Shown in pieces: positions 1 through 9,112 of a stretch of 46,589 nucleotides of DNA. Every line of letters begins with the position of its first letter. Within the stretch, counting starts at the first letter, position 1. A model generated the notes under the pieces. That model ran no database searches. It saw only the letters and a list, made by a program, of their open reading frames with translations, and was not told the DNA's origin. This stretch comes from Bacteriovoracaceae bacterium (GTDB taxonomy: Bacteria; Bdellovibrionota; Bacteriovoracia; Bacteriovoracales; Bacteriovoracaceae): assembly GCA_019752535.1 (NCBI GenBank), contig JAIEMA010000025.1, positions 1 to 46,589 on the forward strand. The letters are read 5' to 3'. A program made the position numbers and the translations under genes.

Positions 1-516
1 ATACTTCTGATCTTTGGTTTCTTATATATGTCAATGAAGTCTACTGCCAAGAGCTTCATAACGATGTCTTCCATTCCGTTAGCGGCGATAGGAGCAATCT
101 TATTTATCTGGATCATGGGCTACAACATGAGTGTCGCCATCTGGGTGGGTGTCATCGCTCTTCTAGGTGTCGCAGTTCAAGACACAATGGTTATGGTTGT
201 ATTCTTAGACGAAGCCTGGGGTGATAGACGGAAAGATGGAAAACTCAACAATCTGGAAGACTGCTTCGCCGCCACAAAGGAAGGCGCTCAGAAAAGTTTG
301 AGATCTATCCTCATGGATCTTTTCACTGACTTCATTGGGTTCATTCCTGTCATGATGGCAACTGGACTTGGGGCCGATGTGATGAAAAGGCTTTCTGCTC
401 CAATGTTTGGAGGACTCTTCTTTTTGATGTTTTTCATCTTGCTCGTTATTCCTGTCATTTATTTTTTATGGGAGGGAAGAATGGTGATCAAGGGGACATA
501 TAGTGAAAGAAGTTAA
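1..516 (+). CDS. Heavy-metal RND efflux pump (CusA/CzcA family), C-terminal fragment
   Basis: The reading frame is open from base 1, so the gene starts upstream of the window; about 171 C-terminal residues are visible. They cover the last transmembrane helices of an inner-membrane RND pump and align end to end with the C-terminus of the complete CusA-like protein at 42044-45301, sharing NMS-A-WVG-IALLG and GADVMKR--APM-GG. Two positions important in this family differ. Where the other copy has Glu (DAETG) this one has Gln (codon 178-180), and where it has the Lys of RPKLMT this one has Ile (codon 307-309). In CusA these correspond to proton-relay residues, so activity may be altered. Its end overlaps the next gene by 14 nt. 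The family call is firm; substrate unknown. Confidence 0.9.
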   Translation: MLLIFGFLYMSMKSTAKSFITMSSIPLAAIGAILFIWIMGYNMSVAIWVGVIALLGVAVQDTMVMVVFLDEAWGDRRKDGKLNNLEDCFAATKEGAQKSLRSILMDLFTDFIGFIPVMMATGLGADVMKRLSAPMFGGLFFLMFFILLVIPVIYFLWEGRMVIKGTYSERS

Positions 517-3097
517 AGAACCTTGGGCGATGTCAGTAGATGAAGTCATTCGCTTACTAGATACAAATGCCGTTTCTGGACTTACTGAAGAGGATGTCTC
601 TGTAAGGTATACAACACATGGCCTGAATACATTAATGGCGCAGAAGAAGGTTTCCAGTTTTAAAAGAATGATTCAGCAATTTAAGAGTCCGGTGGTTATT
701 ATCCTTATCGTAGCTTCAATCGTTTCAGGTGCCTTAGGCGAAGTTACTGATGCCATGGCGATCCTCATCATCGTGATTATCAATGCGATTATAAGCTTCA
801 TTCAGGAGTCTAAGGCCGAAGCGGCCATTGAAGCTTTGAAAAACCTATCGTCCCCCAGAGCACGTGTCATGAGAGCAGGGCAGATCAAGGAGTGCGAAGC
901 TTCAGAGGTCACAATGGGTGATATTCTAATATTAGAATCAGGTGACTATGTTGCAGCAGATTCGCGATTAATTTTGGCCAATCAACTTTCCATAGATGAG
1001 TCTGTATTAACCGGGGAATCCCTTCCGGTTAATAAAACGCTTAAGACACTGGAGAAAAGTTCAGTACTAGCAGAAAGAAAAAACATGCTTTTTGCTAGTA
1101 CCGCTGTCGCCACTGGGTCTGCCAAGGCCATAGTCACATCAATCGGTATGCAAACTGAAATTGGAAAAATTGCGGGACTTTTAGAATCCGCTCAAATGAC
1201 TAAGACCCCCCTTCAATCCAAGCTGGAACTGGTGAGTAAGAAGCTTCTCTATCTCTGTTCAGGGGTTGTGATTTTGGTTGCGATTTTAGGAAAGATTCAC
1301 GGGGAAAAATGGGTTGATATTTTAATGAATGCAATCAGTCTGGCAGTTGCCGCTGTTCCTGAAGGATTGCCCGCAGTCGTGACAGTTGCATTGGCCTTGG
1401 CCGTAAGAAGGATGTCAAAAAAGAATGCCATTGTTAGACACCTCCCCGCAGTTGAGACTTTAGGCTCTACATCTGTGATTTGTACGGATAAGACTGGCAC
1501 TTTAACTACAGGAAAGATGCGGGTTAAAGACATTTATCCGTTTGAGGGAAAGGAAAGAGAGCTGATTGAGTCAGGCATGCTTTGTTCTAATGCTTCACTA
1601 TCCGAAAATGGACAAAGTACAGGTGATCCGACTGAAGTGGCACTTCTTTATCTCGCCAAAGATCATCAGGTTGAGTCTGTTTCGTTGACATCGAAATACC
1701 CTAGGCTCTTTGAGTGGAGCTTTGATAGCAACCGTAAACGCATGAGTGTGGCCGTTAAGGATGGGGAAGCTACACGGATACATTGCAAAGGAGCCCCTGA
1801 ATCTATTCTGGAAATTTGTAATTTAGGTGAAGAGCAAAAAAGTAAAATAAGAAGTCAGGTTCTTGAACTATCTTCAAAAGGCTACAGACTTTTGGGTGTT
1901 GGAGATAGAAGCATTACAGGGTTTAATGCGGAAGATTTTAAGGATTCAAACTTGGTTGAACGGGATCTGAACTTTCTGGGAATTATAGCGATTTCGGACC
2001 CGCCAAGGAGTGAGACTATCCCTGCTATTAAAACTTGTAAGGAGTCTGGGATAAAAATCGTAATGATCACAGGTGATCATCCGGTTACCGCAAAGGCCAT
2101 AGCCAAAGAGCTCGGGATTGTTGAGGAAGGAATATTTGACGGCGTTTTGACAGGTCCTGAACTTGATAAATTATCTTCAGACCAATTGGCAGAGTGTGTT
2201 GAGAAAATTGCTGTTTATGCTCGAGTTACTCCCGAGCATAAATTAAAAATAATAGAAGCATGGCAATCAAGAGGAAATGTTGTTGCCATGACAGGGGATG
2301 GAGTTAACGATGCTCCGGCCCTAAAAAAGGCATCCATCGGGGTTGCGATGGGAAAAGGGGGGACGGAAGTAGCCAAACAAGCATCCTCAATGATTTTAAC
2401 AGATGATAATTTTGCTACTATCGTTTCAGCAGTCGAAGAAGGACGGGCGATTTTCGGTAACATCCGCCGGACTATACAGTACCTTCTTTCTGGGAATCTT
2501 TCAGAGATTCTTATTATGTTGGGTGCCGCACTTATGGGCTGGCCAGCACCTTTAGCTGCAATACATCTATTGTGGATTAACTTAGTGACGGATGGTTTTC
2601 CCTCCCTGGCCTTAGCAGCTGAGCCGGTTCCTAAAGATGTTTTGAAAGGAAAGGCACCTTCGTCAAAAACATTCTTTGATAAATTATTTTATCGGGAAAT
2701 GATTTTGATTGGTTCAATTTCTGCTTTCATGGCACTGGCCCTATATGGCTATATGCTAAGAACTACTGATGAGTTAACTGCCAGGACCTACGTGTTCAGC
2801 TTTCTGGTATTCGTTGAATTATTTCGTTCTTTTGCCAGCAGGAGTGAAACAAGAACTTTCTTTGAAATGGGAGTAACATCAAACGTCTATCACTTGATCG
2901 CTGTGGCAATCCCCATTTCTTTCCAGATTTTCTTACACCATTCCGGCTATTTCCTTGAAGTCTTCAAGGTTACACATTTAGATTGGACGTCTTGTCTATT
3001 TATGATTGGGATTACTCTTGTTCCCGTTTCATTTTTAGAAATGAAAAAAATTTTCAAAAAAAAAGCAAACTTAAAACATGGGAAAGCATATGTCTGA
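503..3097 (+). CDS. P-type cation-transporting ATPase, Ca2+-ATPase-like (P2A type)
   Basis: An 864-residue inner-membrane ATPase expected to export Ca2+ or a similar cation. Visible landmarks in order are an N-terminal cation-ATPase domain, the actuator motif TGES, the M4 motif PEGLPA, the phosphorylation motif DKTGTLT with Asp329, the hinge TGDGVNDAPALK, and an M5-M6 region with SGNLSEI and NLVTDGFPS. The Asn/Glu of M5, the Asn/Thr/Asp of M6 and the Glu of PEGLP are the calcium ligands of SERCA-type pumps and are all present. Start is GTG at 503, overlapping the RND gene by 14 nt, and the 3' end overlaps the next gene by 20 nt, so the three are probably co-transcribed. Ion choice is inferred from ligands. 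Confidence 0.92.
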   Translation: MKEVKEPWAMSVDEVIRLLDTNAVSGLTEEDVSVRYTTHGLNTLMAQKKVSSFKRMIQQFKSPVVIILIVASIVSGALGEVTDAMAILIIVIINAIISFIQESKAEAAIEALKNLSSPRARVMRAGQIKECEASEVTMGDILILESGDYVAADSRLILANQLSIDESVLTGESLPVNKTLKTLEKSSVLAERKNMLFASTAVATGSAKAIVTSIGMQTEIGKIAGLLESAQMTKTPLQSKLELVSKKLLYLCSGVVILVAILGKIHGEKWVDILMNAISLAVAAVPEGLPAVVTVALALAVRRMSKKNAIVRHLPAVETLGSTSVICTDKTGTLTTGKMRVKDIYPFEGKERELIESGMLCSNASLSENGQSTGDPTEVALLYLAKDHQVESVSLTSKYPRLFEWSFDSNRKRMSVAVKDGEATRIHCKGAPESILEICNLGEEQKSKIRSQVLELSSKGYRLLGVGDRSITGFNAEDFKDSNLVERDLNFLGIIAISDPPRSETIPAIKTCKESGIKIVMITGDHPVTAKAIAKELGIVEEGIFDGVLTGPELDKLSSDQLAECVEKIAVYARVTPEHKLKIIEAWQSRGNVVAMTGDGVNDAPALKKASIGVAMGKGGTEVAKQASSMILTDDNFATIVSAVEEGRAIFGNIRRTIQYLLSGNLSEILIMLGAALMGWPAPLAAIHLLWINLVTDGFPSLALAAEPVPKDVLKGKAPSSKTFFDKLFYREMILIGSISAFMALALYGYMLRTTDELTARTYVFSFLVFVELFRSFASRSETRTFFEMGVTSNVYHLIAVAIPISFQIFLHHSGYFLEVFKVTHLDWTSCLFMIGITLVPVSFLEMKKIFKKKANLKHGKAYV

Positions 3098-3752
3098 TAT
3101 CTGTAAAGCTCATTTGCATTGCGCTTGCAAAAATGTTGAACATGAAACTCGTAGGATTGTAATCACTGGCGGTCCGGGTGCAGGTAAAACAGCAGTGCTT
3201 GAGATAGCCAGGAAAAACTTTTGTGAGCATATTGCGATCCTACCCGAGGCCGCGAGTATTCTCTTCGGAGGGGGATTCCCTAGAGGGGAAAGCTTTCCCA
3301 TGAAGAAGGCTTCTCAGAGGGCCATCTTTCATATTCAGCGCGAACTCGAACAGATTATCGAAGATGAAAAAAAATCGGCCATTACTTTATGCGATCGTGG
3401 GACCATCGATGGGTTGGCCTACTGGCCCGATTCCGAGGCACAATTCTGGAAAGATGTCGGAACTTCAAAAGAGAAAGAACTGGCCAGGTATGCGGCCGTC
3501 ATTCATATGCGTTCTCCATCACTGGATAAAGGGTACAACCATCAAAATCCAATTCGGACTGAGACGGCCTTAGAGGCAACCGCAGCGGACCTTAAAATCG
3601 AGCATGCCTGGGACGGGCATCCTCATCGTTATTTTGTAGCGAGTGAAAATGATTTTCTGTCAAAAGTGGCTTTGGCCATAAAATTAATCAAGAAGCATTT
3701 ACCTGAGTGTTGTCAGAGTCATGAAATAGAAGAACTTAAAAAGCAGGAGTGA
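3078..3752 (+). CDS. AAA_28-type P-loop ATPase/kinase-like protein
   Basis: A 224-residue cytosolic protein with a Walker A motif GGPGAGKT at residues 31-38, followed by ILPEAASILFGGGFPR and later TLCDRGTIDGLAYW, which holds a DRG Walker-B-like element. This layout fits the AAA_28 family (related to the kinase domain of NadR and to TTD14 proteins); the substrate is not known. The N-terminus is Cys/His-rich (CKAHLHCACKN), which might bind metal. The ATG at 3078 overlaps the P-ATPase gene; a second in-frame ATG at 3090 would reduce the overlap and is equally possible. It lies between two membrane-transport genes, so a link to cation homeostasis is plausible but unproven. Confidence 0.75.
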   Translation: MGKHMSDICKAHLHCACKNVEHETRRIVITGGPGAGKTAVLEIARKNFCEHIAILPEAASILFGGGFPRGESFPMKKASQRAIFHIQRELEQIIEDEKKSAITLCDRGTIDGLAYWPDSEAQFWKDVGTSKEKELARYAAVIHMRSPSLDKGYNHQNPIRTETALEATAADLKIEHAWDGHPHRYFVASENDFLSKVALAIKLIKKHLPECCQSHEIEELKKQE

Positions 3753-3755
3753 TAC

Positions 3756-5009
3756 GTGCATTTTAACTCGGACAATTTGCATATCTATCATCAACTTTTT
3801 ATTTCTTTTGGACTAGGTCTTATTGTTGGACTTCAAAGAGAATGGTCAAAGTCTCCCATCGCGGGCATTCGTTCGTATGCTTTAATAACCATCCTTGGCA
3901 CGGTGTCAGCAATATTGGCCAGCAGCTTTGGCCCGTGGGTGATTGGCGGAGGTTTTATTTCCGTGATTGCTTTTCTCGTGATTAATCACCCTAAAGATTC
4001 GGGTGGGGATCATCGCGAACTTGTTTCTGAAATAGGATTAGTGCTTATGTTTTGCACGGGTATCATCGTCGCAAATGGACCCATATTGTTCGCCTCTGCA
4101 TTGGCCGGCGTGATTGCTATTCTTTTTCATCTCAAAATGGAAATTCACCAACTGGTGAGGAAATTTTCAGAATCTGAAATTAAATCCATCCTTCAATTCG
4201 TTCTCATCACACTGGTTATCTTTCCCGTTATTCCGAATCAGGCCTATGGGCCATACGATTTTTTCAATCCTTACAATGTCTGGTTAATGGTGAGTCTGAT
4301 AGTCGGTATCGGTCTGACTGGTTATCTGACTTCAAAATTCCTGGGCGAAAAGTCTGGTGTCATTTTAAGTGGCTTACTTGGAGGTCTGATCTCTAGTACA
4401 GCAACCACTTTTTCTTATGCAAGAATGAAGGTCTCCGAAGAGACTGAGTTGAAATTCTCTTCAGGGGTGATTTTAATTGCATGGGCAACACTCTATGGCA
4501 GAGTGTTTTTGGAACTCTTCATTACTGCGCCAAGCTTCGATTCCATTCGCCTGCCACTACTTATTCTTGTTGTTTCTTCCATCGCCCCATTTTTGTGGTT
4601 AAAGAGATATTCTCAGAGACCTGTAAATGAAGTGCTACCTAATAAAAATCCTACCGATTTAAAACAGGCACTGGCCTTTGCAATGATGTATTCCCTGGTT
4701 CTGTTAGCCTCTTCATATCTAAAAGAAATGCTGGGAACTACTGGTTTAAGTCTCCTGGCTATTGCTTCAGGCATAACGGACGTTGATGCGATCACTTTAT
4801 CCACTGGCAGGCAGTTTCAATTAGGAACAATTCTTGAAAGTGAGGCACACTTAAGTATTTTGATCGCTATCGTTTCCAATGTTTCAGCGAAGGGCTTGAT
4901 TGTATTTGTATTGGGTCATAGAAATTTGAAAAGACTTATTTTGTGGCCTTGGTTGATAACATTAATGACCGGTTTGATCCTAATTTTAAGTTCAATGATT
5001 AAGTACTAA
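3756..5009 (+). CDS. MgtC/SapB-type membrane protein with DUF4010 C-terminus
   Basis: A 417-residue, very hydrophobic integral membrane protein. The N-terminus has the MgtC/SapB signature GLGLIVGLQREW followed by AGIRSYALITILGTVSA. The C-terminal half (from about residue 190) with GLLGGLISSTATTFSYARM and the late GITDVDAITLSTG resembles DUF4010. Proteins of this layout are widespread and mostly uncharacterised; MgtC relatives are linked to low-Mg2+ survival and ATP-synthase control. Start is GTG at 3756, just 3 nt after the previous stop, so it belongs to the same operon as the P-ATPase. A role in divalent-cation physiology is inferred from family and neighbours. Confidence 0.85.
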   Translation: MHFNSDNLHIYHQLFISFGLGLIVGLQREWSKSPIAGIRSYALITILGTVSAILASSFGPWVIGGGFISVIAFLVINHPKDSGGDHRELVSEIGLVLMFCTGIIVANGPILFASALAGVIAILFHLKMEIHQLVRKFSESEIKSILQFVLITLVIFPVIPNQAYGPYDFFNPYNVWLMVSLIVGIGLTGYLTSKFLGEKSGVILSGLLGGLISSTATTFSYARMKVSEETELKFSSGVILIAWATLYGRVFLELFITAPSFDSIRLPLLILVVSSIAPFLWLKRYSQRPVNEVLPNKNPTDLKQALAFAMMYSLVLLASSYLKEMLGTTGLSLLAIASGITDVDAITLSTGRQFQLGTILESEAHLSILIAIVSNVSAKGLIVFVLGHRNLKRLILWPWLITLMTGLILILSSMIKY

Positions 5010-5085
5010 GTTTAGAAAACTTGTCAATCTACCAAAAACTCTTTCTTTTTCGGCAACATTAAAAACGAATAACTTCTTACTCGCA

Positions 5086-5103
5086 TAGATACCAAAGTAT
5101 CTA
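5086..5103. repeat. Short perfect inverted repeat in the gap before fbaB's 3' end
   Basis: TAGATAC - CAAA - GTATCTA forms a 7-bp perfect stem with a 4-nt loop between the converging mgtC-like and fbaB genes. On the plus strand it is followed by A rather than T residues, and on the minus strand the T run precedes it, so it is not a canonical intrinsic terminator for either gene. It could still form a 3'-end-stabilising hairpin. Confidence 0.4.
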
Positions 5104-5109
5104 AAAAAA

Positions 5110-6162
5110 TTATGCAATAGTTATATTTTTATCCAAATAAATATCTTGGATGTCATTCAATAGTAGAATGCCTTCTTTGAGGGGACGCTGAAAAGCTTTT
5201 CTTCCTAAAATGAGGCCAGTCCCTCCAGCACGTTTATTGATGATCGCACTTGTGATTGCTTCAGGGAAATCGTTTATTCCTGTTGCCTCACCGCCAGAAT
5301 TGATAAGGCCTGCTCTTCCCATATAGCAATTCGCCACTTGATATCTTGTAATGTCAATGGGGTGACTCGAGCTGAGTTTGGTATACATTCTCTCGTCGCT
5401 CTTAGAATATTTAAGATCGGTGAAGCCGCCATTATGGGTGGGCATTTTTTGTTTAATGAAATCGGCCTGTATGGTTACGCCCAAATAGTTGGCCTGCCCA
5501 GTGATGTCTGCGGACGTGTGATGATCTCTAGCATTTGTTTTGAAAGCGGAATTACGAGTATAGCACCAAAGAATAGTGGCCATCCCTAATTCATGGGCCT
5601 TAGAAAAAGCTTCACTAACTTCTGTAATTTGTCGTCTTGATTGCTCAGAGCCAAAGTAAATTGTGGCCCCTATTGCTACTGCTCCCATGTCCCATGCCTG
5701 TTTTACATTTGCAAAAATTGTCTGATCATATCCATTGGGAAAGGAAAGCAATTCATTATGATTGATTTTTACAATGAATGGTATTTTGTGGGCATATTTC
5801 CTCGCAACTGATCCTAAAACTCCCAGAGTCGAAGCGACAGCGTTGCATCCTCCTTCTATGGCAAGTTGCACGATTTTTTCTCCATCAAAGTATTGAGGAT
5901 TTGTGGCAAAAGCTGATCCTGCTGAATGCTCTACACCTTGGTCCACAGGAAGAATTGAAAGATAGCCACTGCCTTGGAGTCGCCCATGGTTGTAGATGGT
6001 CTGGATACTTCTCAAAACTTGCGGAGTACGATCACTGATACTCCAAATACGGTCAACGAAATCCTTACCTGGAAGATGAAGTTCATCTTTGCTTATTGTC
6101 TTGCACTCATGCCGTAGTAAGTATGATGCCTTTTCTTTCAATAGTTCTTCTAATCTGCTCAT
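5110..6162 (-). CDS. fbaB: Class I fructose-bisphosphate aldolase (DhnA/FbaB type)
   Basis: This cytosolic enzyme cleaves or forms fructose 1,6-bisphosphate through a Schiff base. With the start chosen here it has 350 residues, the same length as Escherichia coli FbaB. Visible motifs are LPVDQGVEH near residue 71, KINHNELLS near 132 and the lysine-bearing strand [10 protein letters not shown] with the expected Schiff-base Lys237, then GGRATG-type phosphate-binding segments ([26 protein letters not shown]). The ATG at 6162 is preceded by AAGGCGAG; an upstream in-frame ATG at 6306 would add 48 residues that look unlike the family and lack a good ribosome site. A CRP/FNR-like palindrome lies 125 nt upstream. 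It forms a gluconeogenic set with ppsA, gapdh and the PfkB kinase. Confidence 0.93.
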   Translation of the reverse strand: MSRLEELLKEKASYLLRHECKTISKDELHLPGKDFVDRIWSISDRTPQVLRSIQTIYNHGRLQGSGYLSILPVDQGVEHSAGSAFATNPQYFDGEKIVQLAIEGGCNAVASTLGVLGSVARKYAHKIPFIVKINHNELLSFPNGYDQTIFANVKQAWDMGAVAIGATIYFGSEQSRRQITEVSEAFSKAHELGMATILWCYTRNSAFKTNARDHHTSADITGQANYLGVTIQADFIKQKMPTHNGGFTDLKYSKSDERMYTKLSSSHPIDITRYQVANCYMGRAGLINSGGEATGINDFPEAITSAIINKRAGGTGLILGRKAFQRPLKEGILLLNDIQDIYLDKNITIA

Positions 6163-6286
6163 TGCTCGCCTTATAAAAATAACTCTAAAAACAGTAGTAC
6201 TTGTTTCACATGAATGAACGGTGCTTCGCCGTGGCCGGACGATATTTGCGTTCATCGCATTATCCCAGGAAAACCAGTTTAAATTA

Positions 6287-6298
6287 TGATCTAGATCA
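6287..6298. promoter_or_regulatory. CRP/FNR-like palindrome TGAT-CTAG-ATCA
   Basis: TGATCTAGATCA is a perfect 12-bp palindrome with the core TGAT-N4-ATCA expected for an FNR-type site (family consensus TTGAT-N4-ATCAA). It sits between divergent genes, 50 nt before the lipoprotein gene at 6348 and 125 nt before fbaB. The flanking A and G do not match the outer T/A of the consensus. No regulator of this family is encoded in the window. Confidence 0.45.
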
Positions 6299-6347
6299 GT
6301 TTTCATGCCTGTCTTAACTGTTAGGATGTTTCAAAAAGGGGAACCCT

Positions 6348-6680
6348 ATGAAGTTTTTCTATATCACCTTATTTTCCATGTTAATCATGTATGGCTGTGC
6401 CCATCACTCTACGATGAGGGGAACCGTCGCCATGAAAGTTAGTGAGCATGAGGCCCATGTTTGTCTGAACAAAGATGAAGTGAGGGTAGGTGATAGAGTC
6501 GTGGCGTTTTACAATGACTGCCAAAGTAAAAATTTAGGTGACTCAAGAGGAGCTGGCACTCCTTGTATAAAAACGAAGCTTGGTCATGGAACAGTCGCCA
6601 AAATTTTGAATGAACATTATTCTCTCGTAAAATTCGATGAAGGTGTCAAATTTTCTGAATCAACTTTCGTTGAAAAATAA
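6348..6680 (+). CDS. Small lipoprotein, copy A of a three-member paralogous family
   Basis: A 110-residue protein with a lipoprotein signal ending in MYGC (Cys17), so it is probably membrane-anchored in the periplasm or outer membrane. The mature part shares a clear pattern with the proteins at 15902-16231 and 33442-33804: M-G-(S/T)-(V/I)-AMK, a Cys, K/R-x-GD, a second Cys, an RG, a third Cys, then (I/L)N-HY. I do not recognise the family and no function is known to me. The three conserved cysteines suggest a disulphide plus a free Cys, or metal binding. It lies 29 nt before ppsA and may be co-transcribed with it. A CRP/FNR-like site precedes it. Confidence 0.8.
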   Translation: MKFFYITLFSMLIMYGCAHHSTMRGTVAMKVSEHEAHVCLNKDEVRVGDRVVAFYNDCQSKNLGDSRGAGTPCIKTKLGHGTVAKILNEHYSLVKFDEGVKFSESTFVEK

Positions 6681-6708
6681 TATTTATCTATTCAATAGGA
6701 GTTTAACT

Positions 6709-9108
6709 GTGGAATTACATCGAAAATATATAATGTGGTTTGAAGAGCTTTCATTGAAAGATGTCCCGCGGGTAGGCGGGAAAAACGCCTCTCTGGGAGA
6801 GATGGTTCGGGAGCTTGGTAAGAAGGGTGTCAATGTTCCAAATGGATTTGCGATAACTGCGGATGCCTATAGGTATTTCATTAAGGCCAATAAGCTGGAT
6901 GACTTTATTCAGGATACTCTTAATGCCTTGGAAAAAGGTAATATCGAAAGCTTAAGACTACGGGCCGGTCAGGTTCGGAGCGCCATCTTAAATGCAGAGA
7001 TCCCGCAAGATTTACAAAAGGCCATCTTTGAAGCTTATAAGAAGTTAGGGGAGATGTATGGAGATAATCCAGACGTGGCAGCAAGAAGTAGTGCTACCGC
7101 TGAGGATCTTCCTGATGCCAGCTTTGCCGGTCAACAGGAAACGTATCTTAATGTTGAGGGACATGCGGCTCTTCTTGAGTCATGTCGAAAGTGTTTTGCC
7201 TCCCTTTTTACTGACAGGGCCATTTCTTATCGTCAGCATAAAGGTTTTGATCATATAAAAATTGCACTTTCAATCGGTATACAAAAGATGGTGCGATCTG
7301 ATCTTGCTTCATCTGGAGTTATGTTTTCTATTGATACAGAAAGCGGATTTAAAAATGCTGTTTTAATAAATTCTTCTTATGGATTAGGCGAAAACATCGT
7401 GCAGGGTTTTGTTAATCCCGATGAGTTTTATATTTTTAAGCCTACTTTGAAATCTGGTTGTCGTCCGATTCTGCAAAAGAATCTTGGCGGGAAAGAATTC
7501 AAAATGATCTACGATATTGGAGGGAGCAAAGCGGTTAAAAATGTCCCCGTTCCAATAGAAGACCGCAACCGCTATTCTATTTCTGACGATGATCTGATCT
7601 CGCTTGCAAAGTGGGCTTGCATCATTGAAGAACACTATTCTTCTCAATATGGGAAACCTACTCCCATGGATATGGAGTGGGCGAAAGATGGTAAAACAGG
7701 CCAGCTTTTCATAGTCCAGGCAAGGCCAGAGACGGTGCGCTCACAGTTGAACCTTGATGTCCTTCAAACTTATCGAATGAAAAAACGCGGCAGAGTTTTG
7801 GTCACTGGCAGAAGTGTAGGAGAGAAAATAACAAGTGGAAAGGTTCGGGTCATACGTGATGTTCAGGATCTGCAACTTCTGGAGCAAGGTGAAATTCTTG
7901 TAACCGAAAAAACTGATCCGGACTGGGAACCTGCAATGAAAAAAGCCGCCGCGATCGTCACCAACAGGGGCGGACGTACTTGCCACGCAGCGATTGTCAG
8001 CAGAGAGCTTGGATTACCAGCTATCGTGGGAACTCTTAATGGAACGGATATTCTGACCAATGGGCAAAGTGTGACAGTTAGTTGCGCCGAAGGTGATGCC
8101 GGGTTTGTGTATGAAGGAGAACTTCCTTTTGAAGTTGAGAAGGTAGAACTAAAAACACTTCCGCAACTCCAGACTCGCATCATGATGAACGTGGCAAATC
8201 CGGGAGAGGCTTTTCATTTATCACAGATCCCGAATGATGGTGTAGGGCTGGCACGTCTGGAATTCATTATTAACGACTATATTAAAATCCATCCTCTCGC
8301 CCTCCTTCATTTCGACAAAATAACTGATAGTAGCACCCTAGCCGAAATTGAAATCCTTACCCGGGGCTATGAGAGTAAGGCTCAGTTTTTTGTTGATAGG
8401 CTGGCGGAAGGAGTGGGAATGATCGCCGCTGCGTTTTATCCCAAAGAGGTTATTGTCCGGATGAGTGACTTCAAATCCAATGAGTATGCCCAACTGATAG
8501 GAGGTTCTCAGTTTGAACCTAAAGAAGAAAACCCAATGATCGGTTTCCGAGGGGCATCTCGCTACTACGATCATCGGTATCAAGATGGCTTTGCCCTTGA
8601 GTGCAAGGCCATGTTAAAAGTTCGTAAAGTAATGGGGCTCTCCAATATAAAATTGATGGTTCCTTTCTGTAGGACGATAGAAGAAGCAAAAAAAGTACTT
8701 CGTGAGTTCGAAAAAAATGGTTTAAAGCGTGGTGAATCAGGTCTTGAATTCTATATGATGTGTGAGATTCCAAGTAACGTTATACTCGCAGATGAGTTTT
8801 CTAAGTATTTTGATGGTTTTTCTATTGGATCTAATGACCTCACCCAACTCGTTCTAGGGGTGGATAGGGATTCAGAAATTCTTTCCCATTTATTCGATGA
8901 ACGGGATGAAGCAGTTAAGACAATGATTTCGAGCGTGATACGTGTTTGTAAGAAAAATAATGTGAAAATAGGAATCTGTGGGCAAGCACCTAGTGACTAT
9001 CCGGAGTTTGCTAGCTTTCTAGTAAAAGAAGGTATTGATAGCATTTCTCTAAATCCAGATTCCGTCCTTAAAACAAGGCTGAAACTTTCAGAAGAAAAAA
9101 AAGGATAA
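6709..9108 (+). CDS. ppsA: Phosphoenolpyruvate synthase (pyruvate, water dikinase)
   Basis: Converts pyruvate and ATP to phosphoenolpyruvate, AMP and phosphate, the entry step of gluconeogenesis. The 799-residue product matches the E. coli enzyme (792). In order are the N-terminal ATP-binding domain (VGGKNASLGEM, then VAARSSATAEDLPDASFAGQQETYLN), the swivelling domain with the catalytic His of GGRTCHAAIVSREL (His426), and the C-terminal PEP-binding barrel ending in GICGQAPSDYPEF with the catalytic Cys, then GIDSISLNPDSV. GTG at 6709 is chosen because AGGAG lies 7 nt upstream; an earlier ATG at 6637 would overlap the lipoprotein gene and add unrelated residues, and an ATG at 6733 is also possible. 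The next gene follows after 4 nt. Confidence 0.95.
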   Translation: MELHRKYIMWFEELSLKDVPRVGGKNASLGEMVRELGKKGVNVPNGFAITADAYRYFIKANKLDDFIQDTLNALEKGNIESLRLRAGQVRSAILNAEIPQDLQKAIFEAYKKLGEMYGDNPDVAARSSATAEDLPDASFAGQQETYLNVEGHAALLESCRKCFASLFTDRAISYRQHKGFDHIKIALSIGIQKMVRSDLASSGVMFSIDTESGFKNAVLINSSYGLGENIVQGFVNPDEFYIFKPTLKSGCRPILQKNLGGKEFKMIYDIGGSKAVKNVPVPIEDRNRYSISDDDLISLAKWACIIEEHYSSQYGKPTPMDMEWAKDGKTGQLFIVQARPETVRSQLNLDVLQTYRMKKRGRVLVTGRSVGEKITSGKVRVIRDVQDLQLLEQGEILVTEKTDPDWEPAMKKAAAIVTNRGGRTCHAAIVSRELGLPAIVGTLNGTDILTNGQSVTVSCAEGDAGFVYEGELPFEVEKVELKTLPQLQTRIMMNVANPGEAFHLSQIPNDGVGLARLEFIINDYIKIHPLALLHFDKITDSSTLAEIEILTRGYESKAQFFVDRLAEGVGMIAAAFYPKEVIVRMSDFKSNEYAQLIGGSQFEPKEENPMIGFRGASRYYDHRYQDGFALECKAMLKVRKVMGLSNIKLMVPFCRTIEEAKKVLREFEKNGLKRGESGLEFYMMCEIPSNVILADEFSKYFDGFSIGSNDLTQLVLGVDRDSEILSHLFDERDEAVKTMISSVIRVCKKNNVKIGICGQAPSDYPEFASFLVKEGIDSISLNPDSVLKTRLKLSEEKKG

Positions 9109-9112
9109 TGAT

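Noticed and set aside
6163-6306. N-terminal extension of the aldolase from an upstream ATG at 6306
   Set aside because: The extra 48 residues do not resemble the family, and the ATG at 6162 has a good ribosome site and gives exactly the E. coli FbaB length.
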